Positions 17,763 to 26,225 of a DNA stretch of 64,000 bases are shown piece after piece; the stretch's first letter is position 1, and each line of letters begins with the position of its first letter. The notes below the pieces were generated by a model. That model saw only the letters and a program-made list of their open reading frames with translations, did no database searches and was not told the origin of the DNA. The position numbers were made by a program, and so were the translations under genes. Source of the DNA: Marinococcus luteus_A (GTDB taxonomy: Bacteria; Bacillota; Bacilli; Bacillales; Marinococcaceae); contig NZ_JAXRUV010000001.1 of assembly GCF_034497705.1 (NCBI RefSeq), forward strand, positions 620,001 through 684,000. Direction: 5' to 3'.

Positions 17763-18515
17763 TTATACATGCCATTCATAATGGCCCGTACCGGTCCGGG
17801 CGTCTGTCATCCGCTCGAGCATTGTAATTTTTCCGTCTTTTCGCACAATAAACATGGTCTGACATCTCGTTTTGTATTCCGGTAGATCAATAAACATCGA
17901 TGAAAGCTGTTTCTCAAGCTGTTTGTCTATCCCTGTATTAGGAAGATCCTGGTCGGCGGCCGGCTCTGCATTTTGCATTGCTTTAAAAAAAGCGTCAGGG
18001 TCGAGCGTATTCCCCGAAGAAGCAAGCAGCGTTTCCACGTGCTTTTTTGCTTTTTCGACCTTCGGCCAAGGCGTGTTCAAAGAGGCATTACTGAGAGCGT
18101 GAACCCCGGGCGCAAGACGCTCTTTATGCGGTCCTTCTTTGTGATTATGTAAATAAAACATTTCCTTTTCTGAGCCCGCGATCATGTTGAAACCTCTGTA
18201 TTCGTTTCGGTCTTTTTTCACTGCTTCAAGCGCCTGCTCCGATTCGTTCCGCAAAAATCGCAGCGGCAGATGCCCGCGTGATTTTTTACCGCTCTCCATG
18301 CCCGGCTTGCGGATATTTGTAACAGCTGCGAACCGTCCGGAAAGACTGCCTCCCATCCATGTACCGCCCTGCTGCAAATCTTTTCCCGCCACGATGCCTT
18401 CGCCCCCCCATTTATGTAGGCGCTCAGTCGGCCGTTCTAAAAATTCATCCCGGTTGGAAACCACGACAAGTGGGAACCAAGGATGCATCTGATACGCAAA
18501 AGCAATTAAACACAT
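17763..18515 (-). CDS. NRDE-family (TANGO2-like) protein
   Basis: A 250-residue protein of the NRDE family, related to eukaryotic TANGO2 and to N-terminal nucleophile hydrolases. It begins Met-Cys-Leu-Ile (Cys2 is the likely nucleophile after Met removal) and carries the signature SNRDEFLERPT near residue 19, GGTWMGGSLSGRFAAVTN (about 50-67) and GVHALSNASLNTPW. The biochemical role in bacteria is not established; heme or lipid handling is suggested for relatives. ATG at 18515 has AAAGGAACG upstream. It is followed by the glutamate synthase promoter, and its own leader (18516-18677) is unusually structured. Confidence 0.85.
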   Translation of the reverse strand: MCLIAFAYQMHPWFPLVVVSNRDEFLERPTERLHKWGGEGIVAGKDLQQGGTWMGGSLSGRFAAVTNIRKPGMESGKKSRGHLPLRFLRNESEQALEAVKKDRNEYRGFNMIAGSEKEMFYLHNHKEGPHKERLAPGVHALSNASLNTPWPKVEKAKKHVETLLASSGNTLDPDAFFKAMQNAEPAADQDLPNTGIDKQLEKQLSSMFIDLPEYKTRCQTMFIVRKDGKITMLERMTDARTGTGHYEWHV

Positions 18516-18713
18516 GCCATTCGTTCCTTTCTTCCTCCTGCGGGTGATTGCCGCAGCCTGGATCTGATTCGTCGTTTTATCCGCTTTCGTTTTGTAGATG
18601 GAGCAAATGCTTTTTCTATTAAATAGTATTTGCTGAACCTGGCCATTCTCCCTGAAAAAAGCCTTCTGGCTTTTGCCGTCTGTATTATATACTGCTTCTA
18701 TAATATGTTACAA
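18516..18713 (-). promoter_or_regulatory. Promoter and structured 5' leader of the NRDE gene
   Basis: Minus-strand TTGTAA (18708-18713) and TATAAT (18684-18689) are 18 bases apart. The predicted leader of about 160 bases holds three hairpins: AAAAGCC/GGCTTTT followed by T (18655-18674), AGCAAAT/ATTTGCT (18602-18634) and CTGCGG/CCGCAG directly against the GGAGG upstream of the gene. The first looks like a terminator just after the start site. Regulatory function is inferred. Confidence 0.45.
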
Positions 18714-18908
18714 AAAATTTTCAAAATTGCAAAGGAAAATGATTTACTCTGCTCACCCGGGCCCTTCTTTTCTAATGGACATTTTTTTACTATTGCCCGC
18801 TCTAATGCTAAACTGTAAGTATTATACTTCCTTTTTATAAACTATTGTTAATGATCATACGATATATAAGTAAAGGCCCCGCCGAATTAACTATGAGGAG
18901 GAATCCGT

Positions 18909-19964
18909 ATGACTGACGAACCCAATACAAATCAAGAAGATTTAACCCCCTCCACTAACGAAGGGAAAAGCAAGGAAGAAGCTGAAAAATTCATTGAACG
19001 CTTTAAAAATGAAAAAGATACAGAGCAGCTCGTAAGTACCCTCGGAGGTCTTGGGGAAGCGGAGCAGCGCAAAGCCGGCGACTCCCTTGAAGCATTAAAG
19101 CGTCCCGTCCGGGAAATGATGGATCAAAAGGACAACGAGCTTCCCGATAAGCTTCATGAATTAAAAACGGTGGTAGGCGAACTTGAACCGGAATATTTAA
19201 AAGAAGGCCGTCTGCAGAAAACAATGAATAAAATTTTACGCCGCGATCCAGTCGAACAGTATGCGAAAAAATACGAAACAGTGGAATCCCAGGTAGACAA
19301 TATTATTCACGGTCTCCTCGCCGGCCGGGACAAGCTGCAGGAAGACAACGTCATGCTTGAAGAATTAAAAGAAACGGCCATTAAGCGCATTGAAGAACTC
19401 GAAACGCAGATTGAAACCGGCAAGCAGCTGAATTCCATGCTCGAGGAAGAAATGCTCGAAGAACATTGGCGCGACAATCCGGCAGCTATTCAAAAAGGGC
19501 AGCAAAAAGTAATATCCCGTGTAAAAAATATGACGCAGGCAGTTATGGTTCTTCAGCAGTCGATTGCTTCGATCGACCTGATTGTCGATAACAACGGAAA
19601 GCTTGAAGAAGCGATTTTTAACGCCATTACCATGACGAAAAATATCGTGACCGTCACCGCTTCCATCCAGCTTGCTCTTGGCAATCAGCGGAAAGTGATC
19701 AATGCGGTGCAGAGCGTTAACGAATCTACCGAAAATATGCTCACCAACAATGCACGCATGCTGAAAGAAAACACGGCCGACACCCTGAAGACACTCGAAG
19801 AGCCGGCGATCGCCCTCGAAACGTTCCAACAGGCTTATCAGGACGTGTACGAAGCTATCCAGATGACGGAGCAGTCCAATGAACGTATTGTCGCCTCCAG
19901 TAAACAGTTCATTTCCGAAATGGACGAATTAAACAACCAGATGAAGCACAAATTGTTAAACTGA
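18909..19964 (+). CDS. TelA/KlaA-family toxic-anion-resistance-like protein
   Basis: A 351-residue, almost wholly helical, soluble protein of the TelA family (B. subtilis YceH and YaaN are relatives). Family features seen are the charged N-terminal region, RRDPVEQYAKKYE near residue 110, a long coiled coil (about 130-215) and the conserved C-terminal half with ITMTKNIVTVTASIQLALG-like heptads near residue 245 and NARMLKENTADTLK. TelA proteins are linked to tellurite and cell-envelope stress resistance; the mechanism is unknown. ATG has TGAGGAGG seven bases upstream. It heads an operon with two unrecognised genes. A weak TTGCCC-17-TAAGTA and an ECF-like AAAC-16-CGAT pair lie upstream. Confidence 0.85.
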   Translation: MTDEPNTNQEDLTPSTNEGKSKEEAEKFIERFKNEKDTEQLVSTLGGLGEAEQRKAGDSLEALKRPVREMMDQKDNELPDKLHELKTVVGELEPEYLKEGRLQKTMNKILRRDPVEQYAKKYETVESQVDNIIHGLLAGRDKLQEDNVMLEELKETAIKRIEELETQIETGKQLNSMLEEEMLEEHWRDNPAAIQKGQQKVISRVKNMTQAVMVLQQSIASIDLIVDNNGKLEEAIFNAITMTKNIVTVTASIQLALGNQRKVINAVQSVNESTENMLTNNARMLKENTADTLKTLEEPAIALETFQQAYQDVYEAIQMTEQSNERIVASSKQFISEMDELNNQMKHKLLN

Positions 19965-19994
19965 TAGATATCAACGTATAGGACGGTGAAACAC

Positions 19995-20906
19995 TTGGCT
20001 AACAGATGGTTCGAACATCCCTGGGTTGAACGCTTCCTGCCGGACCATATGCGCCCGGTGGATGATCATATTTTCTCCGACAGCCACGGGCTGTTTATCG
20101 TGGAGGAAATGGAAGCAGCGATCGACCGGGTGATTGCCCGGGCGGATGAACTCCGTCAGTCTAAACGCCTGAAACGCGAAAACGAACTATTTTTGTTCCG
20201 TATGAAACTGACCGCCAGACGCATCCGTATTACAAGCTTCGAAAAAGAGCGGTCCCAGGCAGCTATTCAAAAGACGGTGACAATTGACTATGTGCGTAGT
20301 ACTGACGGGCACACCCCGGCTTTTTTACGGGAAGCGCTGGTCCATTACATGAAAAACGGCAAAATGCATGCCCGTAATATTGAAAAATCGTCCTACTTTC
20401 AGCACATTTTCCGCAAGCTTGAAGTGCTCGATTACACCCTGCAGGGCCGGGCCCCCCGGGACATTCAGCTGCACACGGCCGAACCGGCCCCCGCCGAGGA
20501 GGTGCCGGAAGACGAGCCAGTTAAATGGCATAGAGCACTCGACCGATTTCATCAGCACTACGTAAAGCAAGAGAGCGGCCTCCCGGCAGATATCCAGCAG
20601 GAGCTGCGGCAGATTGACAGGGAGCTTGAGGAACTGCGCTCTTCGCCTTCCCTGCAGTTTGATGTGGAGGATGAATATCTGGTCGAACGCATGCTCGGCC
20701 GCGAAATACCGGATCTCATCGAAACGTACAGGCTGCTTGAGCCGAACCATAGGAACGAACAGCATGGTGCTCTTCTGCAGGCGCTTGAAGCGATGCGCGG
20801 GCGCCTCAGCTCGCTGCGCATGGAACAAAATGATGTGCACGCCCGGAAAATGCGCCAGCTGCTGAAGGTAAACGAAAAAAGATACCGTCAGGAAAAGAAA
20901 TTTTAA
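19995..20906 (+). CDS. Unrecognised helical protein in the TelA operon
   Basis: A charged, mainly helical protein of about 303 residues without a signal peptide or membrane segment. It begins with a Trp/His-rich stretch (NRWFEHPWVERFLPDH), has a long helix near residues 30-75 (many Arg/Glu/Lys), a Pro/Glu-rich linker near residue 160 and coiled-coil segments in the C-terminal half. I do not recognise a family. The frame is open from GTG 19986, but GGTGA five bases before TTG 19995 suggests the later start. It lies 30 bases after the TelA gene and 21 before the next gene, so the three are co-transcribed and probably act together. Confidence 0.7.
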   Translation: MANRWFEHPWVERFLPDHMRPVDDHIFSDSHGLFIVEEMEAAIDRVIARADELRQSKRLKRENELFLFRMKLTARRIRITSFEKERSQAAIQKTVTIDYVRSTDGHTPAFLREALVHYMKNGKMHARNIEKSSYFQHIFRKLEVLDYTLQGRAPRDIQLHTAEPAPAEEVPEDEPVKWHRALDRFHQHYVKQESGLPADIQQELRQIDRELEELRSSPSLQFDVEDEYLVERMLGREIPDLIETYRLLEPNHRNEQHGALLQALEAMRGRLSSLRMEQNDVHARKMRQLLKVNEKRYRQEKKF

Positions 20907-20927
20907 AGGAATAAAGCGAGGTCCATT

Positions 20928-21890
20928 ATGAAACGACAAGAAGCATTCGAGCATCAAGGCCGCCCCGTGGTTGTCGATTACGGCAGAACCGGGGCCTATT
21001 ACGGTATTTTAGAGCAGACGTCTGCCGCTCCGCGGAAAATTTGGGAAGGACGTGTCCGTGTTCAGCAGGCCCACCGCCTCCCGGATGTAGACAAAAAAGA
21101 AGCGGTACATGAGTTTAACCTTAAAACCATTACTGTACCGGGAACTAAAATTCAAGCTGCTGACGACCGCACCCCAGCGTCCTATGAGCACTCTGTCGTT
21201 CAGCTGCTTGAAAAAGAGATCTCTTCCCCTCTCGTACCCTACAGCGATAAAAAAGAATGGAAGCGCCTGCTGCATTCTCTTTCCGTGACTTTTACACCGG
21301 AACCAAAGGAGCCGCAGGAAGAGTCTTATATTTATTATGAAATTCACCGCTCGCGGGGAAACGTATTTCTGCGGGAGGCGCCGGATGGCCAGGCCCTTGA
21401 CATCGAAGACTGCCCATTTGAACTCGAAATTTCCCCAGGTGGTCTCCCCTGGCGCCGGGCGGTCCATTACTACGATATGTATTTCCGCAACGATCACGGT
21501 CAGATATTTGAGCTGCAGGAGCATGATCATGTCCGCATTCACAGTGATCAATTCCGGCCGTTTGCCATCTTTTTAAATGAGCTTGAAGACCCTTCCCGTT
21601 ACAGCCTGGTTAAAAATATTCACTCTAACGGGTTCAGCAAGGACGATCTGATTGAATGCCATAACCATCTGCTGTATCAATTAATGCAGGAGCCCGAAGA
21701 AACTTCTTTTACCGGGGTAAATTTTCTCTATTTCCGAAAACAGCAGTCCGTACTTATCGTCCAGCACCATTATGAAAGGAACCTGTACGCAGAAGACGAG
21801 GACTATGTATTCGATCGTTTTGAAATTACGACCGATAAGGGCGTCCGAAACCTGTTTATCTATACAAACTCGTTTGCCCGGGGACAGTAA
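20928..21890 (+). CDS. Unrecognised protein, third gene of the TelA operon
   Basis: A 320-residue soluble protein with mixed alpha/beta character. The N-terminal part reads like a small beta-barrel (YGRTGAYYGILE, IWEGRVRVQQ, residues 15-55). The rest contains YIYYEIHRSRGNVFLREAP near 140 and a C-terminal block with VNFLYFRKQQSVLIVQHHYE. No family recognised; no catalytic motif, signal or membrane segment. ATG has GCGAGG seven bases upstream. It ends just before a strong terminator. Co-transcription with a TelA-family gene suggests a shared stress or envelope role, which is inference. Confidence 0.7.
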   Translation: MKRQEAFEHQGRPVVVDYGRTGAYYGILEQTSAAPRKIWEGRVRVQQAHRLPDVDKKEAVHEFNLKTITVPGTKIQAADDRTPASYEHSVVQLLEKEISSPLVPYSDKKEWKRLLHSLSVTFTPEPKEPQEESYIYYEIHRSRGNVFLREAPDGQALDIEDCPFELEISPGGLPWRRAVHYYDMYFRNDHGQIFELQEHDHVRIHSDQFRPFAIFLNELEDPSRYSLVKNIHSNGFSKDDLIECHNHLLYQLMQEPEETSFTGVNFLYFRKQQSVLIVQHHYERNLYAEDEDYVFDRFEITTDKGVRNLFIYTNSFARGQ

Positions 21891-21903
21891 ATGCATGCTA
21901 CAC

Positions 21904-21940
21904 AAAAAGGCTTTTGAACCGAGGTTCAAAAGCCTTTTTT
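21904..21940. terminator. Bidirectional terminator, TelA operon / ydbT-like gene
   Basis: AAAGGCTTTTGAAC (21906-21919) pairs with GTTCAAAAGCCTTT (21924-21937), with A and T runs on either side, so it works for both convergent operons. The stop of the ydbT-like gene lies inside the stem. Confidence 0.9.
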
Positions 21941-23410
21941 TTGTGTTTTGGAGTCATGATCCCATGTTTTCTGATACCAGGAAAAATAGGCTGCTTCGTC
22001 CTTTTCATCCACGTCCCTTAAATAAACCGTCCTCCCGGTGACGCTGCTGATAACCGAAGCCGAGATCGTATACAGCCTCCGTCTCCGCTGGAAAAAGGAC
22101 TGCGTGTTTTCCAAATATTGAATCCGTCGTTTAGGTACAAAATTATAAATGGCACTCCAGGCTCTTTCCCGGATAATCAGCTGCTTCTCTTCCACTTTCA
22201 TGCCGGAGCCTTTATAGCATATCCAGCCCCACCACGTGAAAAACAGCGGCACTGCTGCGGCTGCCCAGCCATACGGCACCCAGATGGCCGTCGGAATAAA
22301 TACCAGCCACCAAAATGCCGACGCCCGGAACATATATCTTCTTGCCGCCCGTTTTGGCAGTTTGTTTACCTTTTCCGGAATCAAAGCCGTATCATCAATC
22401 TGCTCCATAAAGGTATGTAGCTGCTTCTGGTGAATCAGCGGCAGCAGCATGATCGAATTTTGTCCCCGTTCGGTGCTTCCGCCGGCGCTGTCTATATAAA
22501 CCGCCCACATGCCGAGCGCCTGCCTGACCGGGTTACTGATAAAACGAATACACGTTATCCGGTGCATTTGAAGCGTAATCTGTTTTCGTTCGAGAAGTCC
22601 CCACGTGATCTCAAGATCATTCCCGGTGCGGTTCACTTCGAAATTTCCATGCTGCACAAGCGTCCATGCCGACGAAACGAGCCAGCTGAGAAGTGCTGTC
22701 ACCAGGAGGCCTCCGATAATAAACCAGTAGCTGAGCTCGATCAACACTCCAATCGACTGCTCGACCCACTCATCGGGAAGAAAATTCCCCACCTGGGAAT
22801 ACAGGCCGGCAAGAGCTGCAAAAATAATACCCGCCCGGCCGGAGGTGAGGCCCGCCGTGAAAATGGTACGCATCGGCACTTTCCAGGAAAACGAAGGTTC
22901 TGCCAGCTCCTCGGATATGCCCTCCCCCGAAAAATCTTCCGATTCTTCCTCAGCTGCATGAGAGGATTTTTGAATCAGAGCCGACTGAATAATATCTGCC
23001 TCTTCCCGGCGTATCGCCTGAATCGAAGCTTCCGCCTCTGCGCCTCCGCCTGCTGTTTCAATATTAAGACGGACAAGACCGAACATCCGCTGAATGATGC
23101 CGGCGGTGATATCCACCGATTGAACGCGCTGGCTGCGGATGAATCGTTCTTTTTTCACAAAAACACCGTAATGGATCTGAAGCTCCCGCTCAACCAAACG
23201 GTAGCGAAAAAAGATCCATTTCATGATGCTGCTAATGACGATGAACAGCACTAAAAGCAAAAAGATCCAGTTGACTGGAAGCGGTCCGGAAGCTGTGCCT
23301 CCAGCAAAGAACGTAATAATAAGCGGAAAAAGAAAATCCTTCAGCTGCCGGAAAAAGACGGTGACAATGGCCGCCGGGTGCATCCGTCTCCATTCATTCA
23401 TCGTCATCAT
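21926..23410 (-). CDS. ydbT: YdbT-like membrane protein with bacterial PH domains
   Basis: A membrane protein of about 494 residues, the length of B. subtilis YdbT. It has hydrophobic pairs near residues 20-70, 195-260 and 375-400, separated by bPH2 domains. The first domain contains YRLVERELQIHYGVFVKKE and RSQRVQSVDITAGIIQRMFG, the second NDLEITWGLLERKQ and LQMHRITCIRFISNP. YdbS/YdbT pairs protect Bacillus against certain antimicrobial compounds. The frame is open to 23482, but ATG 23410, overlapping the end of the ydbS-like gene by 17 bases, gives the family length; ATG 23401 is an alternative. Translational coupling with its partner is likely. Confidence 0.85.
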   Translation of the reverse strand: MMTMNEWRRMHPAAIVTVFFRQLKDFLFPLIITFFAGGTASGPLPVNWIFLLLVLFIVISSIMKWIFFRYRLVERELQIHYGVFVKKERFIRSQRVQSVDITAGIIQRMFGLVRLNIETAGGGAEAEASIQAIRREEADIIQSALIQKSSHAAEEESEDFSGEGISEELAEPSFSWKVPMRTIFTAGLTSGRAGIIFAALAGLYSQVGNFLPDEWVEQSIGVLIELSYWFIIGGLLVTALLSWLVSSAWTLVQHGNFEVNRTGNDLEITWGLLERKQITLQMHRITCIRFISNPVRQALGMWAVYIDSAGGSTERGQNSIMLLPLIHQKQLHTFMEQIDDTALIPEKVNKLPKRAARRYMFRASAFWWLVFIPTAIWVPYGWAAAAVPLFFTWWGWICYKGSGMKVEEKQLIIRERAWSAIYNFVPKRRIQYLENTQSFFQRRRRLYTISASVISSVTGRTVYLRDVDEKDEAAYFSWYQKTWDHDSKTQKKGF

Positions 23411-23915
23411 CCGTCCCCGCCAAAAAGGCGATCCGGTTACGCAGCTCCGGCGCCGTCTCTTCTTTAAGCGCTGGAATCTCATGCATGCCGGCTGCCGTGG
23501 AAATAGTCACGGTTGAAAGCGCGTACCGCTTATATATCGGTCCCTGGGCTGTATCCACGTGCTGAATACGCACCATTGGAATCAATACGTGTTTAGAGAT
23601 AATCACACCGTACTGAAGCTCCACCTCTGTTTCATACACCTCGTAGCGCCAGCGCTGCCATTGCCATTTCGGCAGCACCCATGCGTACCAGGCAGAAAAA
23701 AAAACCAAAAATCCCAGAATCGCGCCAAGAGCCCATCGGACCCATTCGGGCCACCCGAACCAGAAGGCAAGCACAAGTAAAGCAAAAGGGATGAAAGAAA
23801 CAACGGCCATTTCAATCATCCCCTTGAAGCGCCAGACCGTCAGCGCATCTTCAGATATGCGCTGCGACGGCGCCGGTCTTGTTACATTTTCTTCCTCATG
23901 AATACCGTCATTCAT
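23394..23915 (-). CDS. ydbS: YdbS-like membrane protein with PH domain
   Basis: A 173-residue protein with two adjacent membrane helices (about residues 35-75) followed by a single bPH2 domain: YEVYETEVELQYGVIISKHV, then MVRIQHVDTAQGPIYKRYALS. It is somewhat longer than B. subtilis YdbS at the N-terminus. It sits in the classic ydbS-ydbT order. Its ATG overlaps the stop of the 69-residue gene upstream, and its own end overlaps ydbT. A very acidic end (TDDDDE) is encoded by the bases that also hold the ydbT start. Confidence 0.85.
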   Translation of the reverse strand: MNDGIHEEENVTRPAPSQRISEDALTVWRFKGMIEMAVVSFIPFALLVLAFWFGWPEWVRWALGAILGFLVFFSAWYAWVLPKWQWQRWRYEVYETEVELQYGVIISKHVLIPMVRIQHVDTAQGPIYKRYALSTVTISTAAGMHEIPALKEETAPELRNRIAFLAGTDDDDE

Positions 23916-24121
23916 TCCTCATCCTCCACGTAAATAATCGTGACTCCTTCATCCTGCAGCACTTTCAGTACTGCATCGTTCAGTTTTTCATCGCGAAGAA
24001 GGCCGAGAGAAGCGGCCAGCTCAAGCTCTTTTAAATCACCGTTTTCTGCGTCTTCAATCAGCTCGAGCACTTCCTCCATGTTTCGTTCCTCAAGCTGCTG
24101 TCGTACCTCTGCTTTCGTCAT
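23912..24121 (-). CDS. Small acidic protein coupled to ydbS-ydbT
   Basis: A 69-residue, strongly acidic, helical protein with AAGGAGC upstream of its ATG. It is not membrane-spanning. The C-terminal stretch GVTIIYVEDEE faintly recalls region 1.1 of primary sigma factors, but the match is too short to name it. Stop and next start overlap (ATGA type) with the ydbS-like gene, so all three proteins are probably made in proportion. No function recognised. Confidence 0.65.
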   Translation of the reverse strand: MTKAEVRQQLEERNMEEVLELIEDAENGDLKELELAASLGLLRDEKLNDAVLKVLQDEGVTIIYVEDEE

Positions 24122-24145
24122 CGTTCAGGCTCCTTCCCTTTTCAT

Positions 24146-25285
24146 TTACGACCGGGGCTTTCGCTCCTGCTCCATTTTCTCACTCATCTGCTTCCAAATG
24201 GAGCCTTTTGCTTCTTTTCCGCCTTCAATTCGTTTCAGTGCAAGCTTAATCTGCAGATCCACTTCAAACTCCGGGTCCCCGTCGGCTTCCTTTAACGCTT
24301 CGACGGCCGAGGTGTCACCGACTTCATATAAAAACATTGCCGCACGCCAGCGCACCAGCTTGTTTTTGTCCTTCAGCGCTTCAATCATGTCCGGGATGCC
24401 CGCAGGATCTCCCAGATCAGAATAGGTATCTGCTGCTGTTCTTCGCACGGTGACAGAAGGGTCCTGCATCGCCTTCTGCAGATCCGGCAGCACCTGGGGA
24501 TCTTCAAGCATCCCTAAATACACGACCGCTAGCCGGCGGATGGCCGGTTTTTCATCTGCCAGTCCCTTTTGTATAACCGGGAGGTCTTCCATGGAAGGGT
24601 CCATCTGGTCAAAGGCTGCATAGCGCTGTTTCCAGTCCGGCTCCTCCATCATCTCCATCGTTACTTTTTTAAACTTTGGCTCAGTGTTTTCTGTTTCCGG
24701 AGTATTCGCAATCCGTACCAGCCGTTTCAGCCGCTCCTCCGGGTAGGCTGCAGCAATTTCCTCTGCCATATCGCTGCCGATCTGTTCGAGATCCTGGCCG
24801 TAACGGACCCCGTAATCCTCCCATTTGCGCTGCATCACAATGTTGTCATCTTCAAGCTGGGCTTCAAAAGCAGCGGTCTGAAAACGTTCCGGCAGGCCCT
24901 GGCGTTTTTCTTCCTCGCCGGAAAGCAGCTTTATCTGCATCGGGATGTTTTTAAACATCTGGACCTGCGCCTGTACTTCCCCGAACGCTTCCTGCGGCTC
25001 CTCCGGCTCTTCATCCGGCTGCTCCACCTTTTCGCCGAACGCCTGGCGCACCTGGGGCAGCAGCTGCTCCCAGTCGGCTTTTGGATGGCGCTCGAGGGCC
25101 ATAAAGTCGGCAACGTGATAGACACCTTTTATGCCTTCGATATCAAGCAACTGCTGGATCGGAGCCGGTGCTTCTTCTTTATTTTCCGGTTTATAATTGC
25201 TGCTCGTTCCGGCGGGCAGCGATTCGTTAACATTCAGCTTCATCGTATGAGGACTCGGTGTTGGCTCAATGGATGTAATATGCAT
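24146..25285 (-). CDS. CvfC-like protein: Nfu N-terminal domain plus HEAT repeats
   Basis: A 379-residue protein resembling conserved virulence factor C of staphylococci, present in many Bacillaceae. The N-terminal 90 residues match the Nfu/NifU N-terminal domain (MHITSIEPTPSPHTMKLNVN, then GIKGVYHVADFMALERHP). The C-terminal part has HEAT-type repeats (IRRLAVVYLGMLEDPQ, VRRTAADTYSDLGDP, VRWRAAMFLYEVGDT), suggesting a protein-binding scaffold. The open frame begins at 25384, but GGAGAGAG before ATG 25285 and the family start set the N-terminus. It precedes the small acidic gene by 24 bases and probably shares its transcript. Confidence 0.8.
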   Translation of the reverse strand: MHITSIEPTPSPHTMKLNVNESLPAGTSSNYKPENKEEAPAPIQQLLDIEGIKGVYHVADFMALERHPKADWEQLLPQVRQAFGEKVEQPDEEPEEPQEAFGEVQAQVQMFKNIPMQIKLLSGEEEKRQGLPERFQTAAFEAQLEDDNIVMQRKWEDYGVRYGQDLEQIGSDMAEEIAAAYPEERLKRLVRIANTPETENTEPKFKKVTMEMMEEPDWKQRYAAFDQMDPSMEDLPVIQKGLADEKPAIRRLAVVYLGMLEDPQVLPDLQKAMQDPSVTVRRTAADTYSDLGDPAGIPDMIEALKDKNKLVRWRAAMFLYEVGDTSAVEALKEADGDPEFEVDLQIKLALKRIEGGKEAKGSIWKQMSEKMEQERKPRS

Positions 25286-25449
25286 GATTAATCTCTCTCC
25301 TTTAAAATAACGTCCCAATTTGCACGTCTGATTATAGCACAGGAGAAGCCTCTCCTGCCAATCGGCTGTGCATTTGCATTCCAAACCAGTCCGCTGTTCT
25401 GATACACTGTAATAAAGACTGTTTCAAAAGCTATGAGGAGGTTATTACG

Positions 25450-26175
25450 TTGCAAATTGCACTTCTTTCAGACGTACACGGTAACGCCCGTGCATTAAAA
25501 GCTGTTTTAAACGACCTGCACGCTTTATCGGTAGACCATATGTATATGCTCGGAGACCTTGCTTTCCGCGGCCCGGAACCAAAAAATTCGATTGAAACCG
25601 TTCAATCCCTTCCTGCAAAAGTATTGAAGGGAAATGCAGACGAATGGATTGTCCGCGGGGTCCGGGAAGGAGAAGTCCCCGAGACCAAACGCTCGATCAT
25701 GAACCAGGAACGGGACTGGGCACTCGAGCGGCTTTCCGCGAATGACGTTAAATACTTAGAAGAGCTTCCAGAATCGTTTCTCGATGAACACGATGGCTTC
25801 CGTTTGTTCGCCTTCCACGCGGTGCCCGGCAGCCTGTTTCCCCCGGTTCCGGTCGATAGTGAGGCTTCCGTTTTCGAAGAATCATTTTTCCAGAAGCAGG
25901 AAGCAGACATTTACGTGTACGGGCACGTGCACACTCCCTCTATTCGAAAAATTGGGGCTAAATGGGTAATCAATACAGGAAGTATCGGTCTCCCGTTCGA
26001 CGGGGATCCGACACCGTCATATGTTCTTCTGACCATCGAAGACGGGGAAATAATTCCGGAAATCCGCCGGGTTCCTTATGATACGAATGAAGTTTTAGCA
26101 CAATTTGACGCTAACGATTATCCGAACAGCGACCAGGTAAAACGCATTATTTCGTCTGGACGCCCGCCAAAATAA
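25450..26175 (+). CDS. Metallophosphoesterase (YfcE-type)
   Basis: A 241-residue calcineurin-like phosphoesterase. Metal-binding motifs are in order: LLSDVHGNARAL (residues 4-15), MLGDLAFRGP near 33, KGNADEW (GNxD/E) near 60, then FHAVPGS and YGHVHTP near 160 and NTGSIGLPFDG. The substrate is unknown; relatives hydrolyse cyclic or small phosphodiesters. The start is TTG with a perfect AGGAGG nine bases away. It is transcribed alone, divergent from the cvfC-like gene, and ends at a shared terminator. Confidence 0.85.
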   Translation: MQIALLSDVHGNARALKAVLNDLHALSVDHMYMLGDLAFRGPEPKNSIETVQSLPAKVLKGNADEWIVRGVREGEVPETKRSIMNQERDWALERLSANDVKYLEELPESFLDEHDGFRLFAFHAVPGSLFPPVPVDSEASVFEESFFQKQEADIYVYGHVHTPSIRKIGAKWVINTGSIGLPFDGDPTPSYVLLTIEDGEIIPEIRRVPYDTNEVLAQFDANDYPNSDQVKRIISSGRPPK

Positions 26176-26193
26176 CGTTTGTCCAATATATAC

Positions 26194-26225
26194 AAAAAAC
26201 CCGCCGTTCCCGGCGGGCCTTTTTA
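26194..26225. terminator. Bidirectional terminator
   Basis: CCCGCCG (26200-26206) pairs with CGGCGGG (26211-26217) round a TTCC loop, flanked by six A and five T. It serves the phosphoesterase gene and the convergent thioredoxin-fold operon, whose stop codon lies in the T run. Confidence 0.9.

Noticed and set aside
18630..18818. 62-codon plus-strand frame before the TelA operon
   Set aside because: No ribosome site, and it runs across the promoter and hairpin of the divergent NRDE gene.
22430..23254. 274-codon reading frame on the plus strand inside the ydbT-like gene
   Set aside because: It is antisense to a recognised membrane protein, has no ribosome site and an implausible residue composition.
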